Of a stretch of DNA of 64,000 nucleotides, positions 49,052 through 63,809 are shown one piece after another (position 1 is the stretch's first letter; each line of letters starts with the position of its first letter). The notes beneath the pieces were generated by a model, which ran no database searches, had not been told where the DNA came from, and worked only from the letters and a program-made list of their open reading frames with translations. This DNA is from Proteles cristata cristata (lineage: Eukaryota; Chordata; Mammalia; Carnivora; Hyaenidae): the NCBI GenBank assembly GCA_017311185.1, contig JAESUZ010001514.1, forward strand, positions 2,046,001 through 2,110,000, written 5' to 3'. The position numbers and the translations under genes were made by a program.

Positions 49052-52000
49052 GAAAGTAGACGGAAAGGAGAATGACATTTAGCCAATATAGGTTAAAGTT
49101 TGAGGTGTGTAACATTTTCCAGTTCCCCAGCGGAAAATGTTGCATGCTTGAAATTATAACCTGTCAATTAGGTCTTATTCCTTTGAAGCTGGTGGCCTTT
49201 GTAGATATCTACACAAATGCAGCAGAGCTTATAGTCGGGCAGAATCAAAAAGAAGAAAATATCATGGTTTCAGGCTTTCTTGCAGATATGAGGTGTTCTT
49301 GGAATCAAATATCTATTGATTGAACTGTAAAGTAGCCCCAGAACATAATTACCTTCGTGTTTTAGAAGATACGCATTTGGACTCTTCCTTCTCCAGGAGG
49401 TAAAGCTGACATTGACGTGAGAAGTGCTGGAGCCTGCAGGTCAGGAGACTTTTGGAGCACAAGATTTGTTCTTGTGTTTCTCCATTACCAGTCTTGCTCC
49501 ATAGACGGCTGTAAGATCTCTGGCTTTTAATACGAGAGCACCATTCCTTTCCATGAGGCAAGGAACCACAGGCACTGTCTAATTAGAAACTGGATGGCTG
49601 GGCAGGCTTGTGAAATCCTGCCAGCTAGCCTTGTATTACTTAGAGCGTCTTGTAATACATTTGATGTTTTTTATTCATGCCTTTTTGGTTAGGGTAAGTA
49701 GATAAGCAAATACCTCTTATTCATAATCAGCCAAAATAATAGGAACCTGCCCTATCTTTTCTGTGACCTCAGTCTATCCTTGTTGCTGAGCATTTCTCTT
49801 CCATTAAGCTCTGTTGTAGCTTTCACTCATTCATGGTTTCCCATGGAATCTGTCTTACACTGTTGTGGATTACCAGTGACGAGCTTGCCAGGTAGAAGGC
49901 AGATGCGGACTCCACAATTCTAGGCAACATTTTCAATGACCTTGAGGCAAACTGTTGGATGGATTGCAAAAGGAATGATTGACAGTTTCCCTTAAGAATT
50001 TGTTTACTTAGCAGTGAATTTTTTTTCCCCTCCCTTGGCATTTTAGCGAGGGTCCACTGGGGATTGACAGCCTTTCTCAAGTAGAAGGTACTGTTCATCT
50101 TTACTCTGGAAGAATATTTTATTGTAACCCATGGAAAAGAATGCATGGAAGTGATAGAGTGCTTCTAAAAGAACATCAATAATTAATTGGTAGATGTTTT
50201 AGTGAAAACAAAGCTAATGCTTACTGTCAGGCACCCTATTGATAATACAATAAATATGAGTGACAGGGACAGCTTCTAACCCTTTGGGCCACCTAAAGCT
50301 ATTGTGCGAGAGGATTTAGAAACATCACATTCATACGTCCCCAATTCTGTGGGTATATTATTTATGACAGCTGGCCACAGGTTGTGGCTACAGGAATAAT
50401 TCCTTTCGAAAAGCAAGAATGTCTGACATTGAAAGCTTATCGGTCTGTATGTGGACCTTAATGGGCAAGAAAAAATACAGGTTTTCCAAAGTTAGGACTA
50501 GGAGACTAATTTAAGTGACATTAAGACATTTAGCCACACTATTTAAAGCAAGCAAATTAATAATTGCAAAAATGGAAACCATTTTTTAATCTGCACTACA
50601 TTCTAAACAATTTAAATGTGAGGCCCAAACCCTATGGGTAGGACATCTCTCGGAGTAGGACACTTTTAAATGTATTTCGTTTTCTTGTTGGCTCCATAAA
50701 CTTTAAGTGTTGCTTTTCTATTGGTAGAGCTCTGTCCATCTGTTTATATGGAAAATGCCTTTCTATTATTAGAACAAAGCAGTTTCTCAGGAGAAAAGTT
50801 GGATTTCTGTCTTTGCGGTGATGGACTCCATGAGTAAATATAATAGTACTAAGTTTTGACATCCTTTTAGAACTTAAGTCTAGAAGTTCAGAAATGTTAA
50901 CTGCTGTTTGTATTTGTGGGGTATTTTGGTTTGCTTTTAGCCGATATCTGCCCTTTCTATCCAGTTTTAGGGGTAGTGAAGTAAAATCCCAGTGTCTTGG
51001 TTGGTTATTTGCTTTTAATCTCTGTTCTCCCTCCTCCACGGCAGGTTTGAGTCCCGGCCATTATAGATGTCTGATGCCATGTGGGAGAGTAAATAAGTAC
51101 ATGTTCAAGACTACCTTCTCTGTAATTTAGAAAACACTAGCACAGCAAAAAAATAGTGTCCACAGAGTTTGGAGAATGCCTTAGGAGTAACAAGATCTGA
51201 CTTTTACCTGACATTTCTGTCCATATGTGGATATAAACAATTAATGGAGCTTTATGCAATTAGCAAATTCTAGACTTGTGTTCTGGTTTGTTCCTCTCCT
51301 ACCCAAACAAACAAAAAGAGAGATTCTGCTTTTGGTAGCTGCTTACAAAAACACTTAAGATTTCACTAGAATTTATACCTCAGTTCTCTGCTTTGGTTGA
51401 GGACCACCTATACTTACACTGTGTTGAAGGCTAGTGTTTAAAAAAGTCAAACCTGAAACCAAAATCAAATTCACCAACAAAACTATTGTTTTCTTCTTTC
51501 TTGCTCAAGGGCTAAGACCTTGAGTTCAATAACTGGCACTTTACATACTTTATTGATACAAAAATATCTTGCATACCTTAATCTTTAGAGTCTAAACAAA
51601 GTCTTTTCTCATTGCTTATTGACAAACGTATACAATTCTAAATATCTTAAAATGGTCATTTAGTTGAAACGTAAAGTGTACATTCTTGCTGGTAAAAACG
51701 GGAAGGGTGGGGTATGCCAAAAACAGAGAGAGTAAGGATAATATCAAGGGGAATGAAGGGAATACACCGTCGGAATAAAAGCTGTCTCTGACAAACAGGG
51801 GACAAAGAAGAGGGACTCGGTTGAGTAGAGTCCAACCCCTGGTTGGTCCCACGCAATAGCAAAGAGGTCAGAATTAGGAGCCGCACCTTAGTTTTGACAG
51901 GAAGGTCAGAACTGAATTCTGTTGCTAGATAGGGAGCGTGGACTCACCAAAGCTGAAAGAGCTGAGCGTGCGGTACCCCAGGCCTGGGCCAGCGGCCCAG

Positions 52001-53620
52001 TGGACCTGCTCTGGAGCACTAGACCGAGTGCCTGTAGCCTCCGATGGTGGTAGAGGTAACAAATGTCTAGTTGACAATTCTTTTTTTTTTTTCAAATAGA
52101 ACCAAAGGACATCAAATCTTGATAGTCCAGCTTAGCTTTTAAACAGTAGTGATCATTGAAGCCAGAATCGGTTGGCAAATGTACAGTATGATAAATAGTA
52201 ATCTTTAAACACATATCAAGATATTAGATAAGTTCATTAGACTAGTCTAATGCTAATGAATATGTTTTAACAGGAACAGTAATTCTCTGCAGAGGATTTT
52301 CTTAGTGGCTGGTCACTGAAGAATGCATTGTCTGGCTTTTAACCCTAAGCTTAATATGAAACTGAGAAAAAGACAGTGACTTTTTTGGGACCTTAAATTG
52401 AGTCTAGAACTTACAGTGATAAATTTGAACATTGTGCTCGTCGTTACTGTTCTTAAGGATTGTTTTCATTTGTGTATTGCCACAGGTGAGCTATAGGGTT
52501 TTCTTTTTTTCATCAATGTAGATAATATCTCCATACTTACTGAGGATCCGTGCAGGAGTCTGGGGTCCTGTACCAAGTACTGAACCTATGGTACTAAATC
52601 TCGTAGGTGGCCTATATGATAACACTCCTTGGATAACACCCGGGACACGTAGAGGTGCTTTATGGAGGGACTAAGCTGCGCCTGGACTGAGGTCTGAGCA
52701 GGAGACAGGTAACTGAAGCAAACAAGGAGACACGAACACTCCTGGTCTATTCAGGGAATGATTTCCAGTGACATGGGAAGAATGCCGTGAATAGGATTTA
52801 GACTTTGTTTAGTTTTTCTGTTCTTTGATGTTTTTCTTTTTCTTTTTTTTTTTTTTCATCTGTTTTCTTTCTCCATTTTGGTGATGCCTTAATTTGAAGC
52901 TGGGTTTAAAAGACTGCAAAGAGGAGGAAATCAGATCTAGAAAGCTTTTTAGGCTTTGAACTAATTTGGCTTCTTTTTTCTTTTGTACTAAGTGTTTATT
53001 AGATAATCACGATTGGAATCATCAGGTGCTAATAACAAGAATGAAAATTATAATGGAATAGGCCCAAATGCTAAACCTACCGGTTTGTTATCATAGCCTA
53101 TTATTAAAGTAAAACACTATTGAAATACTTTAAGTTAAAGGTACATTTTAGTTTAAAAAAAATAACTTTAGTAAAAGATTTATTTTTATAAGGTAATTTT
53201 TATCCTGACAGGGACTATTTTTTAAAAGTGTTTTGTACCTTGAATTTTTAAGTGAACAATATTAAATACAGTTGGGAAAGTTAAATGGGCACTATACTAA
53301 ATAGTGAATTTTGTTCATGTGTGTTTTATTTTTCTCTTAATGACCTAAAATAAAGAGATACTGAATTATGAAAACTAGAATAATGAAAGACACTAAATGC
53401 CTTCATTGGAGACACCGTGTTTGCAAGTCTACACTGGAACCTTGTACCTTCTTTGAACTTGAATTATGGCTCTGAAAAAGGCCAAATAATTATAATCTAA
53501 TGTAATATACACAAAATCCCAATGACAAAATTTCTGACTGAGGGTTTTTTAGGTGGCAAATAGACAAGCAGATTTAGCCAGAAAGGAATTTTAAATGCAG
53601 CTTTAATGACTTTATGTTAG

Positions 53621-53823
53621 GGGGCACGTGGGTGGCTTAGTCAGTTGAGTCCAACTTTTGACTTCAGCTCAGGTCATGATCTCATAGTTCGTGGGATTGA
53701 GCCCCTCATTAGGCTCTGCACCAACAGCACAGAGCCTGCTTGGGATTCTCTCCCTCTTGCTCTCTGTGCCTCCCTCCACTCACAGTCTTTCTTTGTCTCT
53801 CTCAAATAAATAAACTTAAAAAA
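53621..53823 (+). mobile_element. CAN-SINE inside the SLC26A2 3'UTR
   Basis: GGGGCACGTGGGTGGCTTAG head, CT-rich middle, AAATAAATAAAC tail, in the sense orientation. Moderately diverged, so not a very recent insertion. Confidence 0.88.
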
Positions 53824-54400
53824 ATCTTTTTATTAACTTATTTTAGGGAAGTTGGGCAAGGAAGGTTTTAGGCAAGGAAGCTCTTGCCTTTTTCATTCAA
53901 ATCAGTTAGGGAATTAGTATTTGAGTTCTGATGCTGCCATGATTTATCTAGAATTAGTAGGAACAAATCTACAGACAATGCTACCTTTTTTTGTCTCCTT
54001 TGCAATTTTATATACAAGTCAAGACAAAATCAGGGTGACAGGTGAATGAACATAAATTCTCAGTTTCGTCTACTCTTTAAAAAAGTATACTGTGCTTTTT
54101 TCCCCCTCAGTTATTCAAGGTTAATGACTTTTAGAAACATGTTTTATACCACATATGTCTTTTTTAATTAAAGCAAGTGCCTTGATGCCATTCCATATAA
54201 ATCATGCTTAACCCTCTATGGGATGAGAATGAGTTGATGGATTGCAGTCTATTGCAGGAGTGGGGAGTGTGGAGGAGTAGTTGCTTAATAGCAGATGTTT
54301 TTCTTCTGGAAGGATATGTTCATGTTGTTTATTATGTAACATCCTAGATGTGTTGAGATCTAGAGGTGTCATTTCATTTCTGCTAATAAATTGTTACGCT

Positions 54401-54406
54401 AATAAA
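54401..54406 (+). terminator. Likely distal polyadenylation signal of SLC26A2
   Basis: AATAAA, 11 bp after another AATAAA at 54385-54390, followed by TG/T-rich bases. Chosen as distal because its distance from the stop codon fits the known long 3'UTR. Confidence 0.6.
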
Positions 54407-55708
54407 ATATGACTCTGTGTCTAAATTATTTAAGTGCTTCACGAAGAAATACATTTAGGTCACCAGGGAGCTTTAAAATACCATCTCTTTACATTTGGAG
54501 AGGGATCCGGTCATTAATTTTTCCCAACTATAACAGGAGGATCAGTCCTAGAAAGCCATAGTGCATAAAGAAACCCAGTTCTTTCATCTTTGCTTTGTGA
54601 TACTGAGCGAGTACATTAACCCTTTGGGGAGTCAGTGAAGTGGGAAAGAGCAGTAGAGTGCTTGAGGAGCCTTCCAGTTCTCATATTTTATGACGACTAC
54701 TCTGTACCATGTTGGAATCAGAAAACCCCACACTGGCTCTTACTTCACTACTCCTAACTCTGAATTTTGGTAAGTGAATTTTGAGCCACAATTTCGCTAT
54801 CAGTAAGTTGGGGCTAACACCTTATCCACAGAATGAAGGAGCTGGACTGAATGGTCTTCTAAGGGCCCTTCCAGTCTTCCCGTCCTATGTACTCAGCCTG
54901 TCTCACGCAGCACCTGGCATGCAGAGCCTTGTGAGCGTCACACACACTCACTGTGTAGAGTCTCCCGGGGAGCCTCCGAGGACTCTGCTTCCCCATCTGC
55001 CCTTTCCATGCTTGTGTCCTTGGTCTCTTTTCTCCTCAGTTAGCAACATTGCTCAAGGTTTTAGTTTTCAGATCTGATTGAGACTGATGAAAGTACGACT
55101 CTTGGAGAAATGCCACATGAGCAGGTAAAAATATCCCCATAATTAAGAAGGTTAGTTCGTGGACCCCACGTCATCAACATTTTGCATTATAAACTACATC
55201 CACGTCTATGGCTTCCGTTGCTTTATTCGCTGCCTGCTCGTGGCAGCCACACATGATTTCCACCAACTGGCGTATCTGTCTATATATAAATCTCCAAAGC
55301 TGTTACCGGACAACTCTGCCTGGACGCCCAGAGGCATCTCACATGCAAAACATCCTCAAACTCCACTTCTCTTCCCCTGTTAACCTAGCCCGATCACGGC
55401 ATGACCCAGCAACTCAAGCCAGAAACTTGGGAAATCCTAGAGTATTCCTCTTCAACTCAATCACCAAATCCATCTACCTGTTCAGAGTCTCAAATTCAAC
55501 ATCCCTTTCTTGCCCTGAACGTTCATTTTTCTTCAGGACTATGCCACAGCCTAACTAGCTAATCTGTTCCTCTACCACTCAGCCTCCACACCAATTATTT
55601 TCTTAAAAAAGAAAAAAAAAAAAAGACCTTTGCGATTTCTAAGTGGTTCTCTAGTGTTTTCAGAATAAGTTCAGAATTAATGCTGTAGCCAACAAGGCCT
55701 TAAAAACT

Positions 55709-55933
55709 TTGCCCCTGGGGCCCCTAGGTGGTTCAGTCCGTTAAGTGTCAGGTCATGACCTCATGGCTCGTGGGTTCAAGCCCTGTGTCGGGCTCTGTGC
55801 TGACAGCTCAGAGCCTGGAGCCTGCTTCTGATTCTGTGTCTCCCTCTCTCTCTGACTGTCCCCTGCTCATGCTGCCTCTCTCTCTCTCTCAGAAATAAAA
55901 CATTAAAAAAGTAATAATAAAAAATAAAAATAA
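55709..55933 (+). mobile_element. SINEC_Fc-type SINE with internal deletion
   Basis: GGGGCCCCTAGGTGGTTCAG head. About 15 bp are missing between TTAAGTGTC and AGGTCATGACC. Confidence 0.88.
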
Positions 55934-57324
55934 CCCAGGCTCTTATATATGCTGGTCCTTCTGCCAGGAGTTGCCTCCCAGCCCCATACGTCTAACTTTT
56001 TACTATTCTTTCCAAATACTTCTCACTAAATGTCCCTTGCTCTTGGCAAAATTTCCTGTTGAATTCCTCTTATCTCATGCAGAGTCTCCTTTTGGGCTTC
56101 ATCTCTGCATATTCTCTAAAATGGCACTTACCCCTCTGTGTTATTTTTTCCTATCTCTTCTAACTGGACTCCTTGAATATAGGGCCATGTATTTCATCTT
56201 TAGAGCCTCTGTGGCCAGCAGTGGGTATAAGGTCCAATATATGACTATTCCAAGCATGGATATGTTTGGTGGATAGTTCTTTCTCTAACATTGCCTCATT
56301 TGCAGAGCATGTCTATCTCTCCAGGGTCAATTACATGACCTGTGGTTATCAATGGTTGGAAAAAGTCCCTGGGGAAGGGATAGGTGTGTAATGGGGGTGG
56401 ATTAGGTGGTCCAAGGCAGTTATTTCTAACTAACATTGCCTAAATAAGTCTCACGTCCTGTGTCTTTTCTCTACTTGTCCTTTTCAATCTCTACCATGTC
56501 AGAGAAATTCCATATGGCTACTTCTAAGGATTCTTGAATTGGCCAAATTGGATCCATTATGTAGTCTTCCTCTGCCCTCTGGTGGCCAGAATATGCTAAC
56601 ACATCCCATTTCAAAGGACTATGGCCTCTGGTAGCAAGAACAGTTCTTCAAGAGGAATGCAACTTTGGAATACATTATCTGAGCTTCTTTGTCCTTTTGC
56701 ATCACAATTTTATGGAAAGATTAAATGATAAGGAGTAAAACGGTTCTTGGATAGGTTCTTTCTAATGAAAGAACCCATCTTAAGAACAGGACAAAGAAAA
56801 CTTGAGTTTTATCTAATGATGAGGTCTGGGTGGTTCTAGAACATTAAACCACAAGATCCGTTAATGAAAAAAGGATCTGGCAAGGGAGATCCCTGCCTCT
56901 AGAAAGTACCTGTAAAGTTCCGAATAGGGATGGAAAATAATCGCAGCATTTATAAATTACTTAGTCTGTGCTGAGTATACTTTTTTAACCTCTTAACAGC
57001 TCAGTTGAGGTAGGTGCCTAGTTCAAGAATGTTGGCCTACAGAGTGGATTGGTCACCTTGGGCAAAATAAATCCTCAAGCTGAGGAGGAGGGACAGGAGG
57101 GTCAGGGAGAAACCATAGAGGGCCTGATAAAGACAGCCGACTCAGAGGGATAATATCAGCTTCTTTTAGTTTAAAAAAAAAAGCATCAAACAAACCCCTA
57201 ATGTCCAACAGAATCAAAGAAAGGTTTAGCCAGTGTAAACCAGACTGCAAAAGTTCTGTTTTGGATTTGATTTCCATCTACTAGGATATAATTCATATGA
57301 TACACTAAATGAGTCAAGAATGTG

Positions 57325-57510
57325 AGATTTTTTTAAAAAAATGTTTATTTTTGAGAGAGTGGGGGAGGGGCAGAGAGAGAGGAAGACAGAGGGTCCAAAG
57401 CAGGCTCTACACTGACAGCAGAAACCCTGATGTGGGGCTTGAGCTCACAAACCATGATATGACCTGAGCCTAAGTCAGACACTTAACTGACTGAGCGATC
57501 CAGGCACCCC
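57325..57510 (-). mobile_element. CAN-SINE
   Basis: Reverse copy from AAAATGTTTATTTTTGAGAG to CCAGGCACCCC. Confidence 0.85.
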
Positions 57511-57829
57511 CCCCTTTTTTTTTAAGTAAGTTTAAGCACATATTTACTCAATACTACCATATACAAGGCACTTAAATAAAGCCTTTCAGACCTAAGTCTT
57601 ATGTGTGTAAATTCTACAATGCCTTTATATGGAAGGAAACAGAATTGAAATTCTTCGTTAGCAAAAAACAGATGATACCCTGGAATAATATTTGAGGCAA
57701 CGATACTCATGGAAAACTTTCGCAAATTCTTTTAAATAGAAGACAGCCTCCCTATCTTTAAGTCATTTTCTAGTAGAATCAATGCTTCATACTTTTAGGA
57801 AGGTGGCATTGACGCATTACATGTATATT

Positions 57830-58300
57830 AACCATTTAGACACTCATGTTTATTGAAGTGCCTAAGAGCACCCAGCACAGTGCTAGGCACCGTTAAGGTT
57901 ACAAGGGTCCCTGCTCCCATGGAGCTTACAGTCTAGTCAAAGAGCCACAGAACACTGATAAAAATTTAAGTGCGTAAGTGAGTGGTAGAGACAAAAAGTG
58001 CCAAGGACTTGAGAGACAGAAGGGTGGAGCAGGTGCTTAAGTCCTCAAGAAGGCTGGGAGAAAAGAGGACTCCAGTTAGTTCTTGAAGGAGCCTACCTTG
58101 GTAGGGAGCAGGGCAAGGCATGCAGGTAAAGGTACACCACCGACATGGGGACAGAGAGGAAAAAACGGCCTTCCTAGGGGCAGCACATACACTGACTTGT
58201 AGGGAGCAAGCAAGCCAGAAACGTAGGTTGTAGCTAACTCTAGAGGGCGCTAAAACGCAACTGAATGATCTAGGCTTATTGTTTGTTTTACGGCATTTGG
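57830..58300 (-). mobile_element. L2-like fragment
   Basis: TGTTTATTGAAGTGCCTAAG, CACAGTGCTAGGCACCGTTA and ATGGAGCTTACAGTCTAGTC follow L2 order. Confidence 0.65.
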
Positions 58301-58540
58301 GAGCCACCACAGACCCGTGGGCAGGGGAAATGACATGAGGTCAATGGATCTAACATGTGCAAAGTGGTCTTCAGGAGAAGAAAGGTGAGGGAAGAAATTC
58401 AAAATTGTGTCGGTAATCCCGACATAAAATGGTGACCATAGTGAAGGTGCTGATGATGAGATGGAAACTTGGGACTCAGCTAGAGGGCATTGTTTTCCCC
58501 TCCTAGCTATTAAGGACTGAAAAATATGTATAATGCTTTT

Positions 58541-58715
58541 GGGGCACCTGGGTGGCTCAGTTGGTTAAGCGTCCAGCTCTTCATCTCTTTCAGCTCAGGT
58601 CATGATCCCATGGTTCATGGGACTGAGCCCAATGACAGGCTCTGTTCTGACAGCGTGGAGCCTGCTTGGGATTCTCTCTCTCTAAAACTAAGTAAACTTT
58701 AAAAAAATTAAAATA
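58541..58715 (+). mobile_element. CAN-SINE, shortened
   Basis: GGGGCACCTGGGTGGCTCAG head. Most of the CT-rich part is missing before the A-rich tail. Confidence 0.87.
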
Positions 58716-59754
58716 TAGGACTTTTCATTATACTCGTTTGTTGGAAAGAAAAATATCCAAAACAAGGTTTCAAAAATCTACTTAAACCTCATGTTTTTTG
58801 TGACTGTTACTTTGTTCAACAAGGACGCAGTACTTTCTATGATTAATCTGCTTTATATGTGTTTCAATTAAATGGCTACAGAAGGAAAAATTATTGAATT
58901 GCCATGGGTTTTTTAAATAAACACAAAATTAACCGGGGGGGCTGGGGAGAGGGAATCTACCTACAACACTGACAGGTATCGTATATACCTTCTAAAAACG
59001 AAACAGCTCACATATTAGGGATACTAGAGTTATAATGGATATGAATAGTATCCTTTATAGGAAGAAAACTTTTAATATTATAAATCAGGTCATAACTTAT
59101 ATAGTTCTAAAATAACTTAAAATCAACTCTGCTCTAGCAGATATCTGTGAAGAACAAACATAAAGGAATGAAGGTGAAGTAATTTTAGTAAAGGCAAACA
59201 TAGCGTGCCTTCATCTTAATCGTAAAGTCCAGGCTGGATTATCCACAGGTGTGGAGAACAGTGCGAATAATCCTAGTAGAGCACAAGCCAAACCCCGTCA
59301 CACATGTCCTGTCTCCCACAAACTTCCCTCTCACCTTTTCTGCAAAGTGAGAGGTACACGGGGCTGTATGCTCTTTCCTGCGATCCGGATTAGCAGGATT
59401 CTAACATTATACCATGTCTCCAAATTTTTATCGTTATCTCCTCTTTAATGCTGCTCGTGTTCGCCTGTGCCCCAGCTCCCTGTGAGCAATAATCCTCAAG
59501 CATTACAAAATGTGTTAATTTGCTAGGTGGCTCCTGTTAGCTCTCTGGGCACTGACAGATGTATCTCTACTCAATACTTGGCTAACTGGTGGGGCATACA
59601 AGGGAAAAGCAAGGCAGGCTGTAGAGAAAGGAGAAAGGGGTTAACAGATCTGGAATAAGAACAGCTAATGCTTTGTCCTTCCTTTTCTTTTTTGCTAGTT
59701 GGTGAGAGGGAGTATCCAGATGGCCAAATGAAAAGAGAAGTACTCGAATCCAGC

Positions 59755-59945
59755 TAAACCAGGGGTTCTCAAAGTATGGATCCTGGACCACTTCAGTTCG
59801 AGCCTAACCTGGGAACTTGTTACGAAATGTAAATTTGGGAGCCCCACCGAGTCAGAAAATATGGAGGTGGAACCCAGCCATCTGGGTTTTAGCAAGCCTT
59901 CCAAGTGATTCTAAAGTGAGCTAACTTCAGAAAACGCTGAGCTAG
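59755..59945 (+). mobile_element. MER5A-like hAT element
   Basis: CAGGGGTTCTCAAAGTATGG, CTGGGAACTTGTTACGAAAT and AAGCCTTCCAAGTGATTCTA follow the MER5A sequence as remembered. Confidence 0.75.
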
Positions 59946-60004
59946 ACTTAATGGGAAGAAGTTGGCTCTCCACCCACAGAATGTTTGATTTTCCTGCGGT
60001 CAAT

Positions 60005-60185
60005 CCAATCATTCCCAAACTTTTCTGCATATTGGAATTACCTGGGGAGCTTCACAAACTACTAATGCCTGTGACCCATCACCAGTGTTTGTGATTTAAT
60101 TGGTTTGGGTTAAGGCCTGGGCTTTGGAAATTTTTAAAAGGTCCTCGAGAGACCCCAAGGTGCAGACAACGTTGGGAACCATTTG
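60005..60185. mobile_element. Second MER5-like hAT fragment
   Basis: CATTCCCAAACTTTTCTGCA and TTGGAATTACCTGGGGAGCT, diverged in the middle. It ends TTGGGAACCA, about 200 bp from the TIGD6 stop codon. Confidence 0.55.
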
Positions 60186-60398
60186 ATGGAATCAAAAGAT
60201 AACACACAGAGTCGTCAAATTTCATTTCCAAATTCCATTCAAGGAAGTTTCCTGATTATTTCAGTGGATTGGAATGTTGTCATCAAAATATTGCTTAAAA
60301 TTTAAGTTCCATACCCTATCTTAACAACAACAAAAAAACCCCACTCTATTCTTGTAAACTACATTGTTCTGAATGAAAAGAGACCGCTAATTCCTACA

Positions 60399-62056
<1,658 letters not shown>

Positions 62057-62584
62057 CTGTGGAGACAAAATGGAGTACCTGTGAGGAACCAAAGCAAATG
62101 GATTCCCCCTTCAGATGGGTCAGATTTTTCAGAATCTGACTAGGAAATGATAATATAAGGCCTAAATCAAGAGAAAAAGCGATTCACACTACTGCTTTTT
62201 GTACGGATTCCTTATATAGACTCATAGCGTGTTTGAAATAGATCTTACAGAGGCTCGAGTTCGCTTAAACTTTTGGAGCTTCTGTGAAAATAATAATGTC
62301 TGCTCTGTCTGATATGAGAATCAGTGGAAATAATATGTAGTAAAAGAGGACTGCAAATAGCAGGGCGCTGTATAAATTCAAGGGATTATTTTCTGACTCA
62401 TTTTAAAACCAGAAACTGAGGCCCAAGGAAGGGGCCTACCCAAGTTCCTACAGCTCAAGATTTCTTGACTGAGAATCTGTGACATTTCTGCCACTCTGCA
62501 GTCCTGCCTGAAAGTCCAACAAAATGAGATCTTCAAAGCTCTACCCCTGTTTGGGTTGGAAAGATTTTCACTGTGGGAATGTTT

Positions 62585-63590
62585 GTGTTAGCCACACATT
62601 CATTTAGTGAATATTTATAGGTGCCAAGTGGTAAGGATATGGTGATGAACAACACGGTCAAGGTCCCTGCCCTTAGAATATACAATATGGTGGGGGCGCT
62701 TGGGTGGCTTAGTTGGTAAAGCGTCCAACTTTCGCTCAGGTCATGATCTCGCGGTTCGTGGGTTCGAGCCCCGCGTCGGGCTCTGTGCTGACTGCCAGCT
62801 CAGAGCCTGGAGCCTGTTTCAGTCTGTGAATCCCTCTCTCTCTGACTCTCCCCTGCTCACGCTGTCTCTCTCTCTCTCTCTCCTAGAAATAAATAAAAAT
62901 ATTAAAAAAAAAAAAAGAATATACAATATGGTGGAGGAAGATCAGCAATAAGTGAACAGAATAACAAGAGAATTATAGAGTGTGATGTGGCTATGAAAAA
63001 GGAAACATGACCAGGCAGTGGCAGTTTTGCTAACTGCCTGTGCAGACATTTTATCCTGAGAATCCTCACAGGACAAGGGGCTGTGACCTTCTGCTGTGAC
63101 TGCAGCTTTCCAAGCGCTGAGTTCTACCACCACCTCCACACACTTATCTATTCATTCTTGGCATCCTCTAAGTGCTAAACACTGTGCTTGATGCCAGCCA
63201 TACAGAGATGAATGGAACACAGTGCCCACCACTGAGGAGCCCATCAGGGACGCAGGGAAGACAAACACCAGAGTGCTTGGAAAACTATAAAAGAGGTTAC
63301 TGAGTATTATGAACTAGAAGTGGGGATGATCAACTGGGTGGGGCATGGATGGGCAGTATACTTCGAAGAGGAAACTATTGATGCTGGGTCTTAGAGTAAA
63401 ACAATTAGGAATTCATGAGATAGAAGGAAATAGATGTAAAGGCAATAAAATACTATATAAAACAAGATGGCATGGTCAGGAAAAAAAGTCTTTGGAGAAG
63501 AAAGCAAGAGCCAAATTATAGAAATTCTAGCTTGATCCTGGGACAATAAGAGGCCATAGAGGTCTGTTTATTTGAAGGAGATGATCATAT
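62585..63590 (-). mobile_element. L2-like fragments
   Basis: ATTCATTTAGTGAATATTTA begins one piece, broken by the SINE at 62693. TATTCATTCTTGGCATCCTC near 63150 begins another. Bases between them, about 63000-63130, are unassigned. Confidence 0.55.
62693..62916 (+). mobile_element. Young SINEC_Fc-type SINE with 17-bp target duplication
   Basis: Near-consensus body. GAATATACAATATGGTG lies at 62676-62692 and 62917-62933, perfect. The B box GGTTCGAGCCCC is intact. Confidence 0.94.
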
Positions 63591-63596
63591 TTGCAT

Positions 63597-63656
63597 TTTT
63601 AAAAATGTTTATTTTGAGAGAGAGAGAGCCAGTGTGAGCTGGGGATGGCAGAGAGA

Positions 63657-63688
<32 letters not shown>

Positions 63689-63809
63689 ATCCCAAGCAGG
63701 CTCCATGCTCTCAAACCCTATGCAGGGCTTGATCCCACAAACCGTGAGATCATGACCTGAGCCAAAATCAAGAGTTGGATGCTTAACCGGCTGAGCTACC
63801 CAGGTGCCC
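63597..63809 (-). mobile_element. CAN-SINE with expanded GA tract
   Basis: Reverse copy from TTTTTAAAAATGTTTATTTT to CTACCCAGGTGCCCC. It has two long GA runs between 63618 and 63690. Confidence 0.88.

Larger units (their letters stand above)
49052..54425 (+). other. SLC26A2: SLC26A2 3'UTR, about 5.4 kb
   Basis: The sequence is AT-rich and nearly repeat-free after the stop codon until a sense SINE at 53621-53823. Two close polyadenylation signals, AATAAA at 54385-54390 and 54401-54406, would end the transcript near 54420. This agrees with the long human terminal exon as I remember it. Earlier AATAAA at 50249-50254 and 53349-53354 could give shorter forms. Transcript evidence is not available from sequence alone. 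Confidence 0.7.
54430..60398. other. SLC26A2 to TIGD6 convergent interval (contents)
   Basis: About 6 kb between the two 3' ends, including an unresolved TIGD6 3'UTR at its right side. It holds SINEs at 55709, 57325 and 58541, an L2 fragment near 57830-58300 and two hAT MER5-like pieces (59755, 60005). Between 54430-55700, 55930-57300 and 58720-59750 I see no gene or clear repeat. Confidence 0.7.
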
